Program-made: the position numbers and the translations under genes
Assembly (NCBI RefSeq): GCF_003335505.1
Contig: NZ_QPEX01000024.1
Span: 186,001 to 250,000 of the forward strand
Direction: 5' to 3'
Source of the DNA: Bremerella cremea
Lineage (GTDB): Bacteria > Planctomycetota > Planctomycetia > Pirellulales > Pirellulaceae
Length of the DNA: 64,000 bases
The notes under the pieces: generated by a model
What the model was told of the DNA's origin: nothing
Databases searched by the model: none
What the model saw: the letters and a program-made list of their open reading frames with translations, nothing else
In this document: piece by piece, positions 28,202 through 37,621 of the stretch
Numbering within the stretch: the stretch's first letter is position 1
Layout: each line of letters starts with the position of its first letter

Positions 28202-29425
28202 ATGCCGCTTAATCGCTGCCAACCTAACTTAAAGCTGCTTGCCGCGACGATCTTGCTGATTGTTTTCACGGCTGCTTCACTGACGACACCAGCTCACGGC
28301 CAAGATACGCCAGGGCTTACTGAGCAGGAAATCGAAGACGGCTGGATCTCGCTGTTCGATGGCAAAACGTTGTTTGGCTGGCGTCCGATGTCCCAGACCG
28401 ACTGGAAAGTAGTCGACGGCACCATCGAAGCGATCTCCGGCGAAATCGGCATCCTGTGTACCACGACACAGTTCGCCGACTATATCTTGCGTGTTGATTT
28501 TCAAGCAGACGAAAACACGAACAGTGGTATCTTTCTGCGGACTTCACCCAACCCCAAAAGCCCGAACTACGATTGCTACGAACTGAATATTGCCCCCCCC
28601 TCGAATGCCTATCCAACCGGCAGTTTTGTCAGTCGCGAGAAAGTCACCCCAGAGTGCAAGCCAGGCGAGTGGCATACGTTTGAGATTCGCTGCCAAGGCC
28701 CCGTCATCGAAGTGAAACTCGATGGCGAGGTCGTAACCACGCTGCAAGATAAAGATTACCTCGGCAAAGGTTTCATTGGTTTGCAACATAACGGCGGCAA
28801 AATCCGCTTCCGTAATATCAGCCTAAAACCACTTGGGCTGAAGTCGATTTTCAACGGCAAAGACCTGACCGGCTGGAAGACCTACCCCGACATGGAAACC
28901 GAGTTCACCGTAACCGAAGAAGGCGAAATCCACGCCAAGAATGGTCCTGGGCAACTCGAAACCGAACAGGCCTACGCCAATTTCGTGCTACAAATGCAGG
29001 CCAAAACCAACGCCGAGAACTTGAACTCTGGCGTCTTCTTTCGCTGCATTCCGGGGGACAAGATGATGGGCTACGAAAGCCAGATTCATAACGGAATTGA
29101 AGCAGAAGATCCAACCAAGCCGCTCGATTCCGGTACCGGCGCGATCTTTCGTCGCACGGTCGCTCGTCGTGTGGTCAGCCAAGATAACCAGTGGCTCATC
29201 AAGACCCTGATTGCCGAAGGGGCGCATATCTCGGTGTGGGTCAACGGCTACCAAGTCACCGATTGGACCGACCAGCGTAAGCCCAACGAAAATCCACGAC
29301 GCGGTCTACGTTTGGAAGCTGGCACCATCATGCTGCAGGGGCACGACCCAACCACGGATGTCTCGTTCCGTGATTTTCACATTCAAGAGATTCCAGAACG
29401 CTGGCCGGTGAAGCGAACCCAATAA
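28202..29425 (+). CDS. Exported protein with two DUF1080 (3-keto-disaccharide hydrolase-type) domains
   Basis: A 407-residue exported protein. The signal peptide spans about 1-33 (ends TTPAHGQ). Two copies of the DUF1080 concanavalin-like fold follow, each opening with the family pattern: ISLFDGKTLFGW near 48-60 and SIFNGKDLTGW near 217-227. The family is greatly expanded in planctomycetes and includes glycoside-hydrolase-like enzymes acting on 3-keto-sugars; many members are uncharacterised. It is transcribed alone and faces ispH. Function beyond carbohydrate binding or hydrolysis is inference. Confidence 0.85.
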   Translation: MPLNRCQPNLKLLAATILLIVFTAASLTTPAHGQDTPGLTEQEIEDGWISLFDGKTLFGWRPMSQTDWKVVDGTIEAISGEIGILCTTTQFADYILRVDFQADENTNSGIFLRTSPNPKSPNYDCYELNIAPPSNAYPTGSFVSREKVTPECKPGEWHTFEIRCQGPVIEVKLDGEVVTTLQDKDYLGKGFIGLQHNGGKIRFRNISLKPLGLKSIFNGKDLTGWKTYPDMETEFTVTEEGEIHAKNGPGQLETEQAYANFVLQMQAKTNAENLNSGVFFRCIPGDKMMGYESQIHNGIEAEDPTKPLDSGTGAIFRRTVARRVVSQDNQWLIKTLIAEGAHISVWVNGYQVTDWTDQRKPNENPRRGLRLEAGTIMLQGHDPTTDVSFRDFHIQEIPERWPVKRTQ

Positions 29426-29449
29426 GCATTGGGCTCGCGAGACCAGCGA

Positions 29450-30388
29450 TCAAGTAATGCTAACCAACTTGCGCAGCTCTTTCGGAAGAGGAAAATGAAC
29501 TTCCTCTTCACGGATCGCGCGGACTTCAATGGTGGCATTAAACCGCTCGACCAGGTAGTCGAGACATTCTTCCACAACTACTTCGGGGGCACTGGCGCCG
29601 GCGGTCACCAAGACGGTTTCAATTCCCTGGAACCATTCTGGGACGATATCTTTTGCCCCGTCCACCAAATAACCTGGGGTGCCAGATTCTTTGGCCAATT
29701 CCTTCAACCGTTGGCTGTTCGAGCTATTTTGGCTGCCGAGTACGAGCACTAGTTGGGCTTCGCTGCCTAAAATTCGCACGGCTTCCTGGCGATTTTGGGT
29801 CGCATAGCAAATATCGGCCTTCGGTGGGCCTTTGATCTCTGGGAAGCGGCTCTTTAGGCGATTGATGATTCGCGTGGCATCATCCACCGAAAGGGTGGTT
29901 TGCGTCAGATAAGCGAGTTTGTCAGGTTCGGCAATTTCTAGTTTATCGACATCCTCTTCTGTCTCGACCAAAACGATCGCTTCGGGGGCTTCCCCCATGG
30001 TGCCGATCACTTCGTCGTGCCCTTCATGCCCAATCAGGCAGATCGTGTATCCTAGTTTGGCAAACTTAATCGCTTCCAGGTGTACCTTGGTCACCAGCGG
30101 GCAAGTTGCGTCGATTGCCGTCAGATTCCGAGCTTTGGCCGCTTGGCGAATCTCTGGCGAGACTCCGTGGGCACTAAACAGCAGAATCGATTCGGGAGGA
30201 ACTTCCTGCAAATCATCCACGAAAACCGCCCCCTTCTTCTTGAAGGTCTCGACGACGTACTTATTGTGGACAATCTCGTGATAGACGTAGACTGGGGCCC
30301 CGAACGACTTAATCGCCAGATCGAGGCACTCGATCGCCATGTTAACACCGGCGCAGAACCCGCGTGGGCTTGCTAGAATCACTTTCAT
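29450..30388 (-). CDS. ispH: 4-hydroxy-3-methylbut-2-enyl diphosphate reductase
   Basis: Final step of the MEP pathway, converting HMBPP to IPP and DMAPP with a [4Fe-4S] cluster. I start at the ATG at 30388 (AGGGAGG upstream) rather than the longer frame; this gives 312 residues beginning MKVILASPRGFCAGV, the classical IspH N-terminus with the first cluster Cys at 12. The other cluster cysteines lie in DATCPLV and CYATQNRQ, and the substrate-binding Glu/His/Thr blocks are in place. It is divergent from the squalene genes hpnCDE, so precursor supply and use lie side by side. Confidence 0.95.
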   Translation of the reverse strand: MKVILASPRGFCAGVNMAIECLDLAIKSFGAPVYVYHEIVHNKYVVETFKKKGAVFVDDLQEVPPESILLFSAHGVSPEIRQAAKARNLTAIDATCPLVTKVHLEAIKFAKLGYTICLIGHEGHDEVIGTMGEAPEAIVLVETEEDVDKLEIAEPDKLAYLTQTTLSVDDATRIINRLKSRFPEIKGPPKADICYATQNRQEAVRILGSEAQLVLVLGSQNSSNSQRLKELAKESGTPGYLVDGAKDIVPEWFQGIETVLVTAGASAPEVVVEECLDYLVERFNATIEVRAIREEEVHFPLPKELRKLVSIT

Positions 30389-30641
30389 TGGGTTGGAACC
30401 TCCCTCTATGCTTTGTATCTTACCGCAACCCCTGGCAAGGGCATAGAGCAGCGTTAGCTCCCTTAACAAGTGGTAGATTTCCTACGTCGAGAGCGAGTTA
30501 TTGCCGATCCGAGAAATTCAACCGGCTGCTAACCTATGCCGATCGAGCAATCGGACTTTCCCTCGGCTCGAAATTCCGCACAATTTGCAGTTTGCGAAAC
30601 CTTTTGCCGTCGTAACCGTAAACCAACCCTCCGGATAACGC

Positions 30642-31592
30642 GTGACACCTTTTCAATATCAACTGGCGAACTTCGGACCGAAAGCCAGTTGGCAAACTCC
30701 CAGCACAAGCGATGCCTACGCGTATTGCCAAGATCTTACGGCTGCGACCTACGAAAACTTTTCGGTCATCAGTTGGTTTCTTCCCACGGAACTCCATCCC
30801 CACTTCGCGGCGATTTACTCGTATTGCCGCTGGGCCGACAACCTAGCCGACGAAGCGGCCAGCGATGCGGAAGGGCTGACCTTGCTAGCGTGGTGGGAAG
30901 AGCAGCTCGAATCGTGCTTTCAGCAAGATGCCCATCATCCGGTGTTTGTGGCGCTCAAACGAACAATTCACGAATTTAAAATCCCGATTACCCCGCTCCG
31001 CAATCTGCTGATCGCTTTTCGCCAGGATCAAACCAAAAAACGTTACGCCACCTACCGCGAACTGCTTGCTTATTGCCGCAACTCAGCCGATCCGGTAGGC
31101 AGATTGGTCTTGTACCTGGGACGCTGTTATTCGCCTGAGGCGGTCGTCTATTCCGATCGGGTTTCAACCGGCTTGCAACTGGCCAATTTCTGGCAAGACT
31201 TGCGACGCGACTACGACATGGGGCGGGTTTATATTCCCGCAGAAGACTTCCAACAGTTCGGCCTCTCGATCGAAGACATGCCGCACTGCACTCAGGAAGA
31301 ATCTTTCCGCGAGTTGATCAAGTACGAAGTGCGCCGAGCCCAGCAGCTGCTGGATGCCGGCGAGCCAATCGTGGATTACTTTCCGTCGAAATTGAAAGTC
31401 GATATCGCCCTGTTTGTCCGCGGTGGGCAAACGATTTTGCAGCAAATTCGTCACCAAAACCACGACACCTGGCAGCGGCGCCCCAAAGTTAGCAAGCGAG
31501 CCAAGATGGGCCTGTTAATGAAAGCTTGGTGGGAGATTCACGTCCGAGGCAAGAAGTTTGGCATAGAAGTGATCGACGAGGCCTCCGCATGA
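30642..31592 (+). CDS. hpnC: Squalene/phytoene synthase-family enzyme HpnC
   Basis: First of the three-gene route that makes squalene from farnesyl diphosphate through presqualene diphosphate and hydroxysqualene. HpnC converts presqualene diphosphate to hydroxysqualene. The 316-residue protein has the trans-isoprenyl-diphosphate-synthase fold with Asp-rich motifs in WADNLADEA and ANFWQDLRRDYD, the latter typical of HpnC. It starts at GTG (30642). Its TGA overlaps the ATG of hpnD (ATGA), so the genes are translationally coupled. Products could feed hopanoids or C30 carotenoids. Confidence 0.9.
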   Translation: MTPFQYQLANFGPKASWQTPSTSDAYAYCQDLTAATYENFSVISWFLPTELHPHFAAIYSYCRWADNLADEAASDAEGLTLLAWWEEQLESCFQQDAHHPVFVALKRTIHEFKIPITPLRNLLIAFRQDQTKKRYATYRELLAYCRNSADPVGRLVLYLGRCYSPEAVVYSDRVSTGLQLANFWQDLRRDYDMGRVYIPAEDFQQFGLSIEDMPHCTQEESFRELIKYEVRRAQQLLDAGEPIVDYFPSKLKVDIALFVRGGQTILQQIRHQNHDTWQRRPKVSKRAKMGLLMKAWWEIHVRGKKFGIEVIDEASA

Positions 31593-32476
31593 ATGACCGC
31601 CTCGCAGAAAGCTATGCCCAGTGCCAACAGTTCTCCCGCCAATCAGGCTCGAACTTCCTGATGTCGTTTTGGTTTCTGCCCCGGGAAAAACGGCGGGCCA
31701 TGTTTGCCTTGTACGCCTTCTTCCGGCATACCGACGACCTGGCCGACGCGGAAGGAACCAATCAAGCTGCCGATCTAAAAAAGTGGCGCGACGACTTTCA
31801 AGCGGCATTGGCAGGTGATTTTCGCGATATCCGTTTGCCAGCGTTGGTCGATACGATTCAGCAATACGAGATTCCGGAACACTATTTTCTGGAATCGATC
31901 GCTGGTGTCGAAAGTGATTTAACGCGGTCCCGTTTCACCGATTTCGCTCAACTCGAACATTATTGTTATCAGGTCGCCTCCGCGATTGGCCTAACTTGCT
32001 TGCCGGTCTGGGGAATCAAACCTGACTTCAATCGCGAATCGGCCATCGCGGCTGGGGTGGCATTTCAGCTAACTAACATCCTCCGCGACATTCATGAGGA
32101 TGGCCAGCGAGGACGAATCTATTTGCCGCTGGAAGATCTACGAAGATTCGAGGTCTCAGAGAAATCGTTGCTAAAGGGCGAAACGAGCAACGGTTTTGAA
32201 GGGCTACTGCGATTTGAAATCGAGCGTGCCGAGCAATTGTTTGACCAAGCCAAGCGACTCCGCGACGACCTTTATCCTGATGGTCGCCGAATCTACAACG
32301 CCATGACGCAGACCTACTACGATCTGCTCCAACAAATCTCGCGCGATCCGCATGCCGTGCTTCATCGCAAGATCCAGGTTGGATCGTGGCGAAAAATAAA
32401 GTTGCTGGCCTCGCTGGCGATGTCCCAGTTTGCGTTTCGCTCGCGTGAACCGATCGTCATGGAGGCCCGCTCGTGA
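31589..32476 (+). CDS. hpnD: Presqualene diphosphate synthase HpnD
   Basis: Condenses two farnesyl diphosphates to presqualene diphosphate, which HpnC then uses. It has 295 residues from the ATG at 31589, which overlaps the hpnC stop by four bases. The two catalytic Asp-rich motifs are visible in HTDDLADAEG and LRDIHEDGQRGR, and LTNILRD is the family signature. The next gene's GTG overlaps its stop (GTGA), completing a tightly coupled hpnCDE operon. Confidence 0.92.
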   Translation: MNDRLAESYAQCQQFSRQSGSNFLMSFWFLPREKRRAMFALYAFFRHTDDLADAEGTNQAADLKKWRDDFQAALAGDFRDIRLPALVDTIQQYEIPEHYFLESIAGVESDLTRSRFTDFAQLEHYCYQVASAIGLTCLPVWGIKPDFNRESAIAAGVAFQLTNILRDIHEDGQRGRIYLPLEDLRRFEVSEKSLLKGETSNGFEGLLRFEIERAEQLFDQAKRLRDDLYPDGRRIYNAMTQTYYDLLQQISRDPHAVLHRKIQVGSWRKIKLLASLAMSQFAFRSREPIVMEARS

Positions 32477-33903
32477 ACGCCAAGGAAATGCGTGGCCAGC
32501 GAATTGCAATTGTTGGAGGCGGCTTGGCCGGCATTGCCGCTGCGGAAGCGTTGTCACGATTTCCGTTTGAGATTCATTTATTCGAAGCGAAACGTTCCCT
32601 GGGCGGGCGTGCAGGTGCCTTTCGCGAACCAGACCGCCCCTCCTTGATCGATCGTTGCCAACACGTAGCGATGGGCTGCTGCACAAATTTTCTCGGGCTT
32701 TGCCAACGGCTCGACCTGAAAAATTGCTTTCGCCGTGACACCAAACTGCACTTCATCGACCGCGACGGCAAGCTTTATCCGTTCACATCCAATAAGTGGT
32801 TGCCTGCTCCGCTGCATTTGGCTGGTGCGTTTCAGCGCCAGAAGTATCTCTCCACAGCAGACCAACAACACATCCGCGCAGCCCTCTGGGAGATGGCCCC
32901 TCCGAAAGCGGCTCAGACCTATGCCAGTTACAAGATGCGTGACTGGCTGCTTGAGAAACAACAAAGCGAGACCGCCATTGCCCAGTTCTGGGAGATCGTC
33001 CTGGTGAGCGCCCTTGGTGCGCCGCTAAGTGAAGTCTCGTTTACGGCCGCCCGAAAAGTATTTGTCGATGGCTTTCTCCGCAATCGTCAGGCTTACCAGG
33101 TTTATGTGCCGACGCTTCCGCTGCAGGATATCTTCGACGTCCAGGCCGCTCAACGACTAGGGGAAAAGGGGGTCCACTTCCATCGCCAGTCCCCAGTGCG
33201 GCAAGTTGCTTACTTCAATTCCCGCTTTAATGTGCGGTACGGTCAGGGAGCAGAAAAGACTTTCGAGAACTTCATCGCCGCGATTCCGTGGCATCAATCT
33301 CCGAAGATCTTTTCTCCGATTCTGAAGAACCTGATGCCGAAACTCGACAAGGTGGACGAGATTGAATCGTCACCGATTTCCAGCGTTCACCTATGGCTCG
33401 ACCGACCTTTGACCAAGCTCCCACATGCGGTCTTGCTTGATCGCACGAGCCAGTGGGTTTTTAACCATGGCTCGCGTCTATTACGTGACACGACTTGCTA
33501 CTACTACCAGGTCGTCATCAGTGCTTCGCAAGCCTTGGCGGGCCTGAAGCACGAAGACCTGGCTCGTCAGGTGTTTGGCGAACTGGTAAGTGCCTTCGGT
33601 GCGAATCCGGCACCTTACCTACTCGACCAACAAGTAGTTACCGAAAAACAAGCGGTTTTCGCAGCAACGCCCGACCTGGAAGGCCTGCGTCCCAATCAAG
33701 GAACCATCTTGCCTGGTTTGGCCTTGGCTGGCGATTGGACCAAAACCGGCTGGCCTTCTACCATGGAAGGAGCAGTCCGCAGCGGATACCTAGCGGCGGA
33801 AGCAATCTTGCGCAAATATGGCTACCACGACCCTGTTGGCGACCCAGACTTGCCGGTAGCGTTGATTTCGAAGTGGCTCTGGGGACTGGGAAAAGAAGAA
33901 TAG
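32473..33903 (+). CDS. hpnE: Hydroxysqualene dehydroxylase HpnE (FAD amine-oxidase/desaturase family)
   Basis: Reduces hydroxysqualene to squalene, the last step of the HpnCDE route. The 476-residue flavoprotein begins with the dinucleotide-binding motif IVGGGLAGIAAAEAL and an acidic ELF-type end (HLFEAKRSLGGRAG). It ends with the conserved FAD loop ALAGDWTKTGWPSTMEGAVRSG. A GTG start overlaps the hpnD stop by four bases. No further hopanoid gene is fused or directly coupled; the next gene begins 83 bases later. Confidence 0.92.
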   Translation: MNAKEMRGQRIAIVGGGLAGIAAAEALSRFPFEIHLFEAKRSLGGRAGAFREPDRPSLIDRCQHVAMGCCTNFLGLCQRLDLKNCFRRDTKLHFIDRDGKLYPFTSNKWLPAPLHLAGAFQRQKYLSTADQQHIRAALWEMAPPKAAQTYASYKMRDWLLEKQQSETAIAQFWEIVLVSALGAPLSEVSFTAARKVFVDGFLRNRQAYQVYVPTLPLQDIFDVQAAQRLGEKGVHFHRQSPVRQVAYFNSRFNVRYGQGAEKTFENFIAAIPWHQSPKIFSPILKNLMPKLDKVDEIESSPISSVHLWLDRPLTKLPHAVLLDRTSQWVFNHGSRLLRDTTCYYYQVVISASQALAGLKHEDLARQVFGELVSAFGANPAPYLLDQQVVTEKQAVFAATPDLEGLRPNQGTILPGLALAGDWTKTGWPSTMEGAVRSGYLAAEAILRKYGYHDPVGDPDLPVALISKWLWGLGKEE

Positions 33904-33986
33904 AAAAGCGAGTTAACCTGTCCGCAAGGTTGCGGTTTTCACTGATCAATAAGTCATTCCGCCCCGGAACACGGAGAGGATCCGCC

Positions 33987-34385
33987 ATGCCAGCCGCCCG
34001 ATACTTTTTAGCCTTTGTAGGGATTTGCTATCTGACCTTGGGGGTGTGGTGTGCCTCGGCCCCTGCCCAGACCTCGAAATCAGTCGGTTTCGATTTGCAA
34101 AAAGGAAGTGGTCAGTCCGAGTTCTTCACCGTTTACGGCGGCGTTGAGTTCGCTTGGGGACTCATCTTCCTCATGCCGCTTTTGTGGAGCGAGTTTACCA
34201 AACCGCTGCTGATTGCCTGTGTCCTGATTCACGGCCTGTCGGTTGTCTTCCGCGCGATCAGCCTCGTTCTGTTCAGTGGCATGGGGACTACAACTTACGT
34301 GTTGGCTGGCGTTGAATGGGCCATTTTTCTCGCCTCGGCGGGGCTGCTGCTCTTTCAAACCCCAGGGAAAGCGAACCTGAACTAG
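33987..34385 (+). CDS. Small four-helix membrane protein (DUF4345-like)
   Basis: A 132-residue protein with four hydrophobic helices (about 5-28, 48-68, 73-95, 102-122). The pattern SEFFTVYGGVEFAWGLIF resembles the DUF4345 family of small membrane proteins of unknown function. I start it at the ATG at 33987 because GGAGAGGA lies seven bases upstream; the frame is open much further but overlaps hpnE out of frame. It may be co-transcribed with hpnCDE. Its stop codon lies within a hairpin shared with the convergent gene. Confidence 0.75.
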   Translation: MPAARYFLAFVGICYLTLGVWCASAPAQTSKSVGFDLQKGSGQSEFFTVYGGVEFAWGLIFLMPLLWSEFTKPLLIACVLIHGLSVVFRAISLVLFSGMGTTTYVLAGVEWAIFLASAGLLLFQTPGKANLN

Positions 34386-34403
34386 GCACTTTCAGAGCCT
34401 AGT
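34381..34403. terminator. Hairpin containing both stop codons of convergent genes
   Basis: ACTAGGC (34381-34387) pairs perfectly with GCCTAGT (34397-34403). The TAG of the plus-strand gene (34383-34385) is in one arm and the TAG of the minus-strand gene (34399-34401, complement) is in the other. The T tract is short, so the terminator call is moderate. Confidence 0.5.
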
Positions 34404-35271
34404 CTTCCCGCATGGCGACCTCAAGCTGCGGGATAACCCCACAAAGAAAACCGGCCAACTTATCGCTCGCCTTGTTGGCCATCGCGTTTAAGTTCCACAT
34501 ATCCTTGATGCTGCCAGGTCGGTTGAAGATCGTGGCAGCGGCGGCCCCGATCATGCCGGAGGTTGTCCTCTGGCTCATCATCTTCTCTAGGTCTTTGGGA
34601 AGCGGTTGATCAACCGCGTCGGAGATGATCCGGACCGAGATCAGCGTCCTATCTTTTTCACGACAGGCCTGGGCGACCGCTAAGGTCTCCATATCAACCG
34701 CCACGGCGGCGTGTGCCTCGCCCAAAGCTCGCTTCTCTTCCACATCGCCAATAATGCGATCAACCGTAAGCAACGTCCCGACTGCCAAGCCTGGTGTGGC
34801 GGCGATCTGCTGCTCGGTCAGATTAAGGGGAATTTCAACCAGCGATCCTTCCTTGTCGACAACCCGGTTGGGCATAACCACGTGCCCCCGCTTCAATTCT
34901 GGCACCAAACCACCGGCGAACCCCGCCGAGACAACCCACTTAGGGGCAATGATGTCCAATGCATCGCGGGTCGCCGCAGCAGCCGCTTTCCTCCCAACCC
35001 CGGTTTCAAGTACCCCTACCACGCGGTCTCCGAGCTTGCCAACGGTGACGTTGCGTCCTTCCATTTTCACCGTCGCCACGGACTGCAGCCGCTCTTTAAA
35101 GCCCGCCGATTCGACACCTAATGCGAACAGCACCACAACTTCAGGCTTGGGAACATCTTCCGGGGCGACATCTGCGTTGGCTTGGCCTGAAATCTGCTGC
35201 GAAACCATGTCACGCACGACACTTTGGCCTTGCTGTTGCAGGAAGTTGGAAACGAGATAGCGTAAGAGCAT
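34399..35271 (-). CDS. Nucleoside phosphorylase/nucleosidase (MTAN/HpnG-like)
   Basis: A 290-residue phosphorylase-superfamily enzyme. After an unusual N-terminal helix-rich extension (about 1-42) comes the core: LFALGVESAGF, SAGFAGGLVPELKRGHVV and VDMETLAVAQAC, which holds the ribose-binding Glu, and then SDAVDQPLP, which supplies the catalytic Asp. Relatives cleave methylthioadenosine or S-adenosylhomocysteine, or in hopanoid clusters convert adenosylhopane (HpnG). Lying tail to tail with the hpnCDE block makes an HpnG-like role possible, but the core reads more like MTAN, so I give no symbol. Confidence 0.7.
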   Translation of the reverse strand: MLLRYLVSNFLQQQGQSVVRDMVSQQISGQANADVAPEDVPKPEVVVLFALGVESAGFKERLQSVATVKMEGRNVTVGKLGDRVVGVLETGVGRKAAAAATRDALDIIAPKWVVSAGFAGGLVPELKRGHVVMPNRVVDKEGSLVEIPLNLTEQQIAATPGLAVGTLLTVDRIIGDVEEKRALGEAHAAVAVDMETLAVAQACREKDRTLISVRIISDAVDQPLPKDLEKMMSQRTTSGMIGAAAATIFNRPGSIKDMWNLNAMANKASDKLAGFLCGVIPQLEVAMRED

Positions 35272-35453
35272 AGGGACTTTCGAGGGTCAGAGAACCACCA
35301 GCGGACTTTGAGAAAGGGACAAAACGCCCCTATTCTCGCACTGAAAACGACCGCAGATTGCTGAAAACCGGGTTGGAGCCCTTCGCGATCCATCCGAGCG
35401 GGCTCTACAATACAAGCTTCGCTCATAAAGCAGGTAGATTGCAAGGTGATTGA

Positions 35454-37292
35454 ATGTCGGAGATTCGTTATCAGTACGACGTTGTAGTAGTCGGGGCGGG
35501 GCACGCGGGGACCGAGGCGGCCTTGGCAGCGGCACGTTTGGGCGCCAAAACGGCTCTCCTGACGACTAATCTCGATACGGTAGCACAAATGAGCTGCAAC
35601 CCAGCCATCGGCGGCATCGCCAAAGGACAAATTGTCCGCGAAATCGATGCCCTGGGGGGGGCCATGGGGCAAGCGATCGACGCGACCGGAATCCAATTCC
35701 GCCTGCTCAATCGCCGTAAAGGCCCGGCGATGCATAGCCCGCGAGCCCAAGCCGACAAGAAAGCTTACCAGTGGTGGGTTAAGCTGGCGGTTGAAGATCA
35801 GCCGAATCTCGACCTGCGGCAGGAAATCGTCAGCGATCTACTTACGGAAGAAGTGGACGGTAAGAAACGAATCATCGGAGTAAGCGTTCATGGTGGGGTT
35901 GTCTTCGCGGCCAGCCGCGTCGTATTAACGACCGGCACCTTTCTTTCCGCGGTTATGCATGTGGGCGAAACCAAGACGCCTGGCGGACGAGGTGGTGAAG
36001 GAACTTCTAGCGGAATCAGCAGCGCCCTCCATCGCTTGGGCTTTCGGCTCGATCGCTTCAAGACCGGCACGCCAGCCCGCTTAAATTACAACTCGATCGA
36101 CTTCACCAAGACGGAACTCCAGCCAGGGGACGAGGATCCGCAGCCGTTCTCGTTCCTGACGGAGAAGCTTTCTGGCGAGCAAATGCCGTGTCATATCACG
36201 CATACGAACCAGAAAGTTCACGACCTGATCCGAGCCAATCTACACCGGGCACCGATGTACAGCGGCGAGATCGAATCGCGTGGGCCACGGTATTGCCCCA
36301 GCATTGAAGACAAAGTTGTCCGCTTTGCCGATAAGGATGGACACCAATTATTCCTAGAGCCGGAAGGGCACAACACCCGGGAAGTCTACGTGAACGGCAT
36401 CTCGACAAGCTTGCCTCGCGATGTTCAGGACGAGATGTTCAAGCTGATCCCTGGGCTCGAAAACGCTCAGATCATGCGTTATGGGTACGCCGTAGAGTAC
36501 GACTACTGCCCGCCCGATCAACTCTGGCCATCGCTGCAAACCAAGGAAGTCACCGGCCTTTATTTTGCGGGCCAAATCAACGGCACCACCGGCTATGAAG
36601 AAGCGGGTGCCCAAGGATTAATGGCCGGGATCAACGCGGCCCTGGAAGGGCGTGGCGAAGAGCCGCTGATCCTGGGCCGTGATCAGGCGTACATCGGTGT
36701 GCTGATCGACGACTTGGTAACGTGCGGCGTTGATGAACCCTACCGCATGTTCACCAGCCGAGCCGAACATCGCTTGATGCTACGGCAAGACAACGCCGAC
36801 CGGCGTTTAACGCCCCTGGCTCAACAACGCGGCTTAATCACGTCCGAGCGATGGCAGACCTATGCTGCCAAAGTCGAACAAATTGACTCCGCCATGGCCA
36901 CGCTGACAACTACCCGTCACCAAGGGACTTTACTGTCCGACCTGGTACGGCGTCCCGATTCCGATTGGGAGCAAATCTGTGAACTAGCCCCTTCGCTGCG
37001 AGAAATCTCCCCTGAAGTTGCTCTCCAGGTAACCTACGATCTGCGTTACGAAGGATACATTGCCCGGCAGCAGGTCGAAGTGGAACGGCAAAAGCGTCTT
37101 TCGCACAAACGAATTCCAGAATCGTTTGATTTTACGCGGCTTAATCAAATGAGAAACGAAGCCCGCGAGAAGCTGGTCCGAGTTCGTCCTACCACGGTTG
37201 CCCAAGCCGAGCGAATTAGCGGAATTACCCCAGCTGACATTGCCCTTCTGTTGGTTTATCTCGATGGCAGGATGGCCCCTAAATCCTCCTAA
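35454..37292 (+). CDS. mnmG: tRNA uridine-5-carboxymethylaminomethyl modification enzyme
   Basis: The FAD-dependent half of MnmE-MnmG, which installs the carboxymethylaminomethyl group at wobble uridine 34 of several tRNAs. The 612-residue protein begins with the FAD motif VVGAGHAGTEAALAAARLG. It has the family signatures MSCNPAIGGIAKG, KGPAMHSPRAQAD (with TGTFLSAVMHVG further on) and GQINGTTGYEEA, and a C-terminal helical domain with the GidA LNQMRNEAREKL-type ending. It is complete and of normal length. MnmE is not in this window. Confidence 0.96.
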   Translation: MSEIRYQYDVVVVGAGHAGTEAALAAARLGAKTALLTTNLDTVAQMSCNPAIGGIAKGQIVREIDALGGAMGQAIDATGIQFRLLNRRKGPAMHSPRAQADKKAYQWWVKLAVEDQPNLDLRQEIVSDLLTEEVDGKKRIIGVSVHGGVVFAASRVVLTTGTFLSAVMHVGETKTPGGRGGEGTSSGISSALHRLGFRLDRFKTGTPARLNYNSIDFTKTELQPGDEDPQPFSFLTEKLSGEQMPCHITHTNQKVHDLIRANLHRAPMYSGEIESRGPRYCPSIEDKVVRFADKDGHQLFLEPEGHNTREVYVNGISTSLPRDVQDEMFKLIPGLENAQIMRYGYAVEYDYCPPDQLWPSLQTKEVTGLYFAGQINGTTGYEEAGAQGLMAGINAALEGRGEEPLILGRDQAYIGVLIDDLVTCGVDEPYRMFTSRAEHRLMLRQDNADRRLTPLAQQRGLITSERWQTYAAKVEQIDSAMATLTTTRHQGTLLSDLVRRPDSDWEQICELAPSLREISPEVALQVTYDLRYEGYIARQQVEVERQKRLSHKRIPESFDFTRLNQMRNEAREKLVRVRPTTVAQAERISGITPADIALLLVYLDGRMAPKSS

Positions 37293-37389
37293 GTTGGGGA
37301 TATTGGCGGGGTTGCTATCAGTAGCTTGGCAGCACTTTCAGCAGTTTTTTCATCTGCTGTCACTCTTGTATTTTGGTCTGTTGTGATTA

Positions 37390-37404
37390 GGCAAAATATT
37401 TGCC
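37390..37404. promoter_or_regulatory. Palindrome GGCAAA-N3-TTTGCC, possible operator
   Basis: A perfect six-base inverted repeat around ATA, about 60 bases upstream of the -35 box. TGGCAATTT and TGGCAAATT half-site-like sequences recur around the promoter (37472-37480 and 37503-37511). Binding by a regulator, perhaps the gene's own HTH, is inference. Confidence 0.4.
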
Positions 37405-37465
37405 AACGATCCACTTTATATCGCAACGTGTTGCCTTTACTCAACTTACGCATTCCACATCAATC

Positions 37466-37493
37466 TTGACGTGGCAATTTGGGACGATATAAT
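37466..37493 (+). promoter_or_regulatory. Sigma-70 type promoter for the HTH-receiver gene
   Basis: TTGACG (37466-37471), a 16-base spacer and a perfect TATAAT (37488-37493). Transcription would start near 37500. Confidence 0.7.
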
Positions 37494-37602
37494 TCCGGCA
37501 TCTGGCAAATTCGGTAAATAGGGCATATCCGGATGATGAGCGGAAATGCTTGGTTTACTGAGGGGTGGAACAATTACACACCTTCCAGAGTTTTAGGGTT
37601 TT

Positions 37603-37621
37603 AAACGGGATGTACCCGTTT
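37603..37621 (+). other. Leader hairpin upstream of the HTH-receiver gene
   Basis: AAACGGG (37603-37609) and CCCGTTT (37615-37621) form a perfect seven-base stem with a five-base loop, about 100 bases before the ATG. There is no T tract, so it is more likely an RNA structure than a terminator. Confidence 0.45.
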
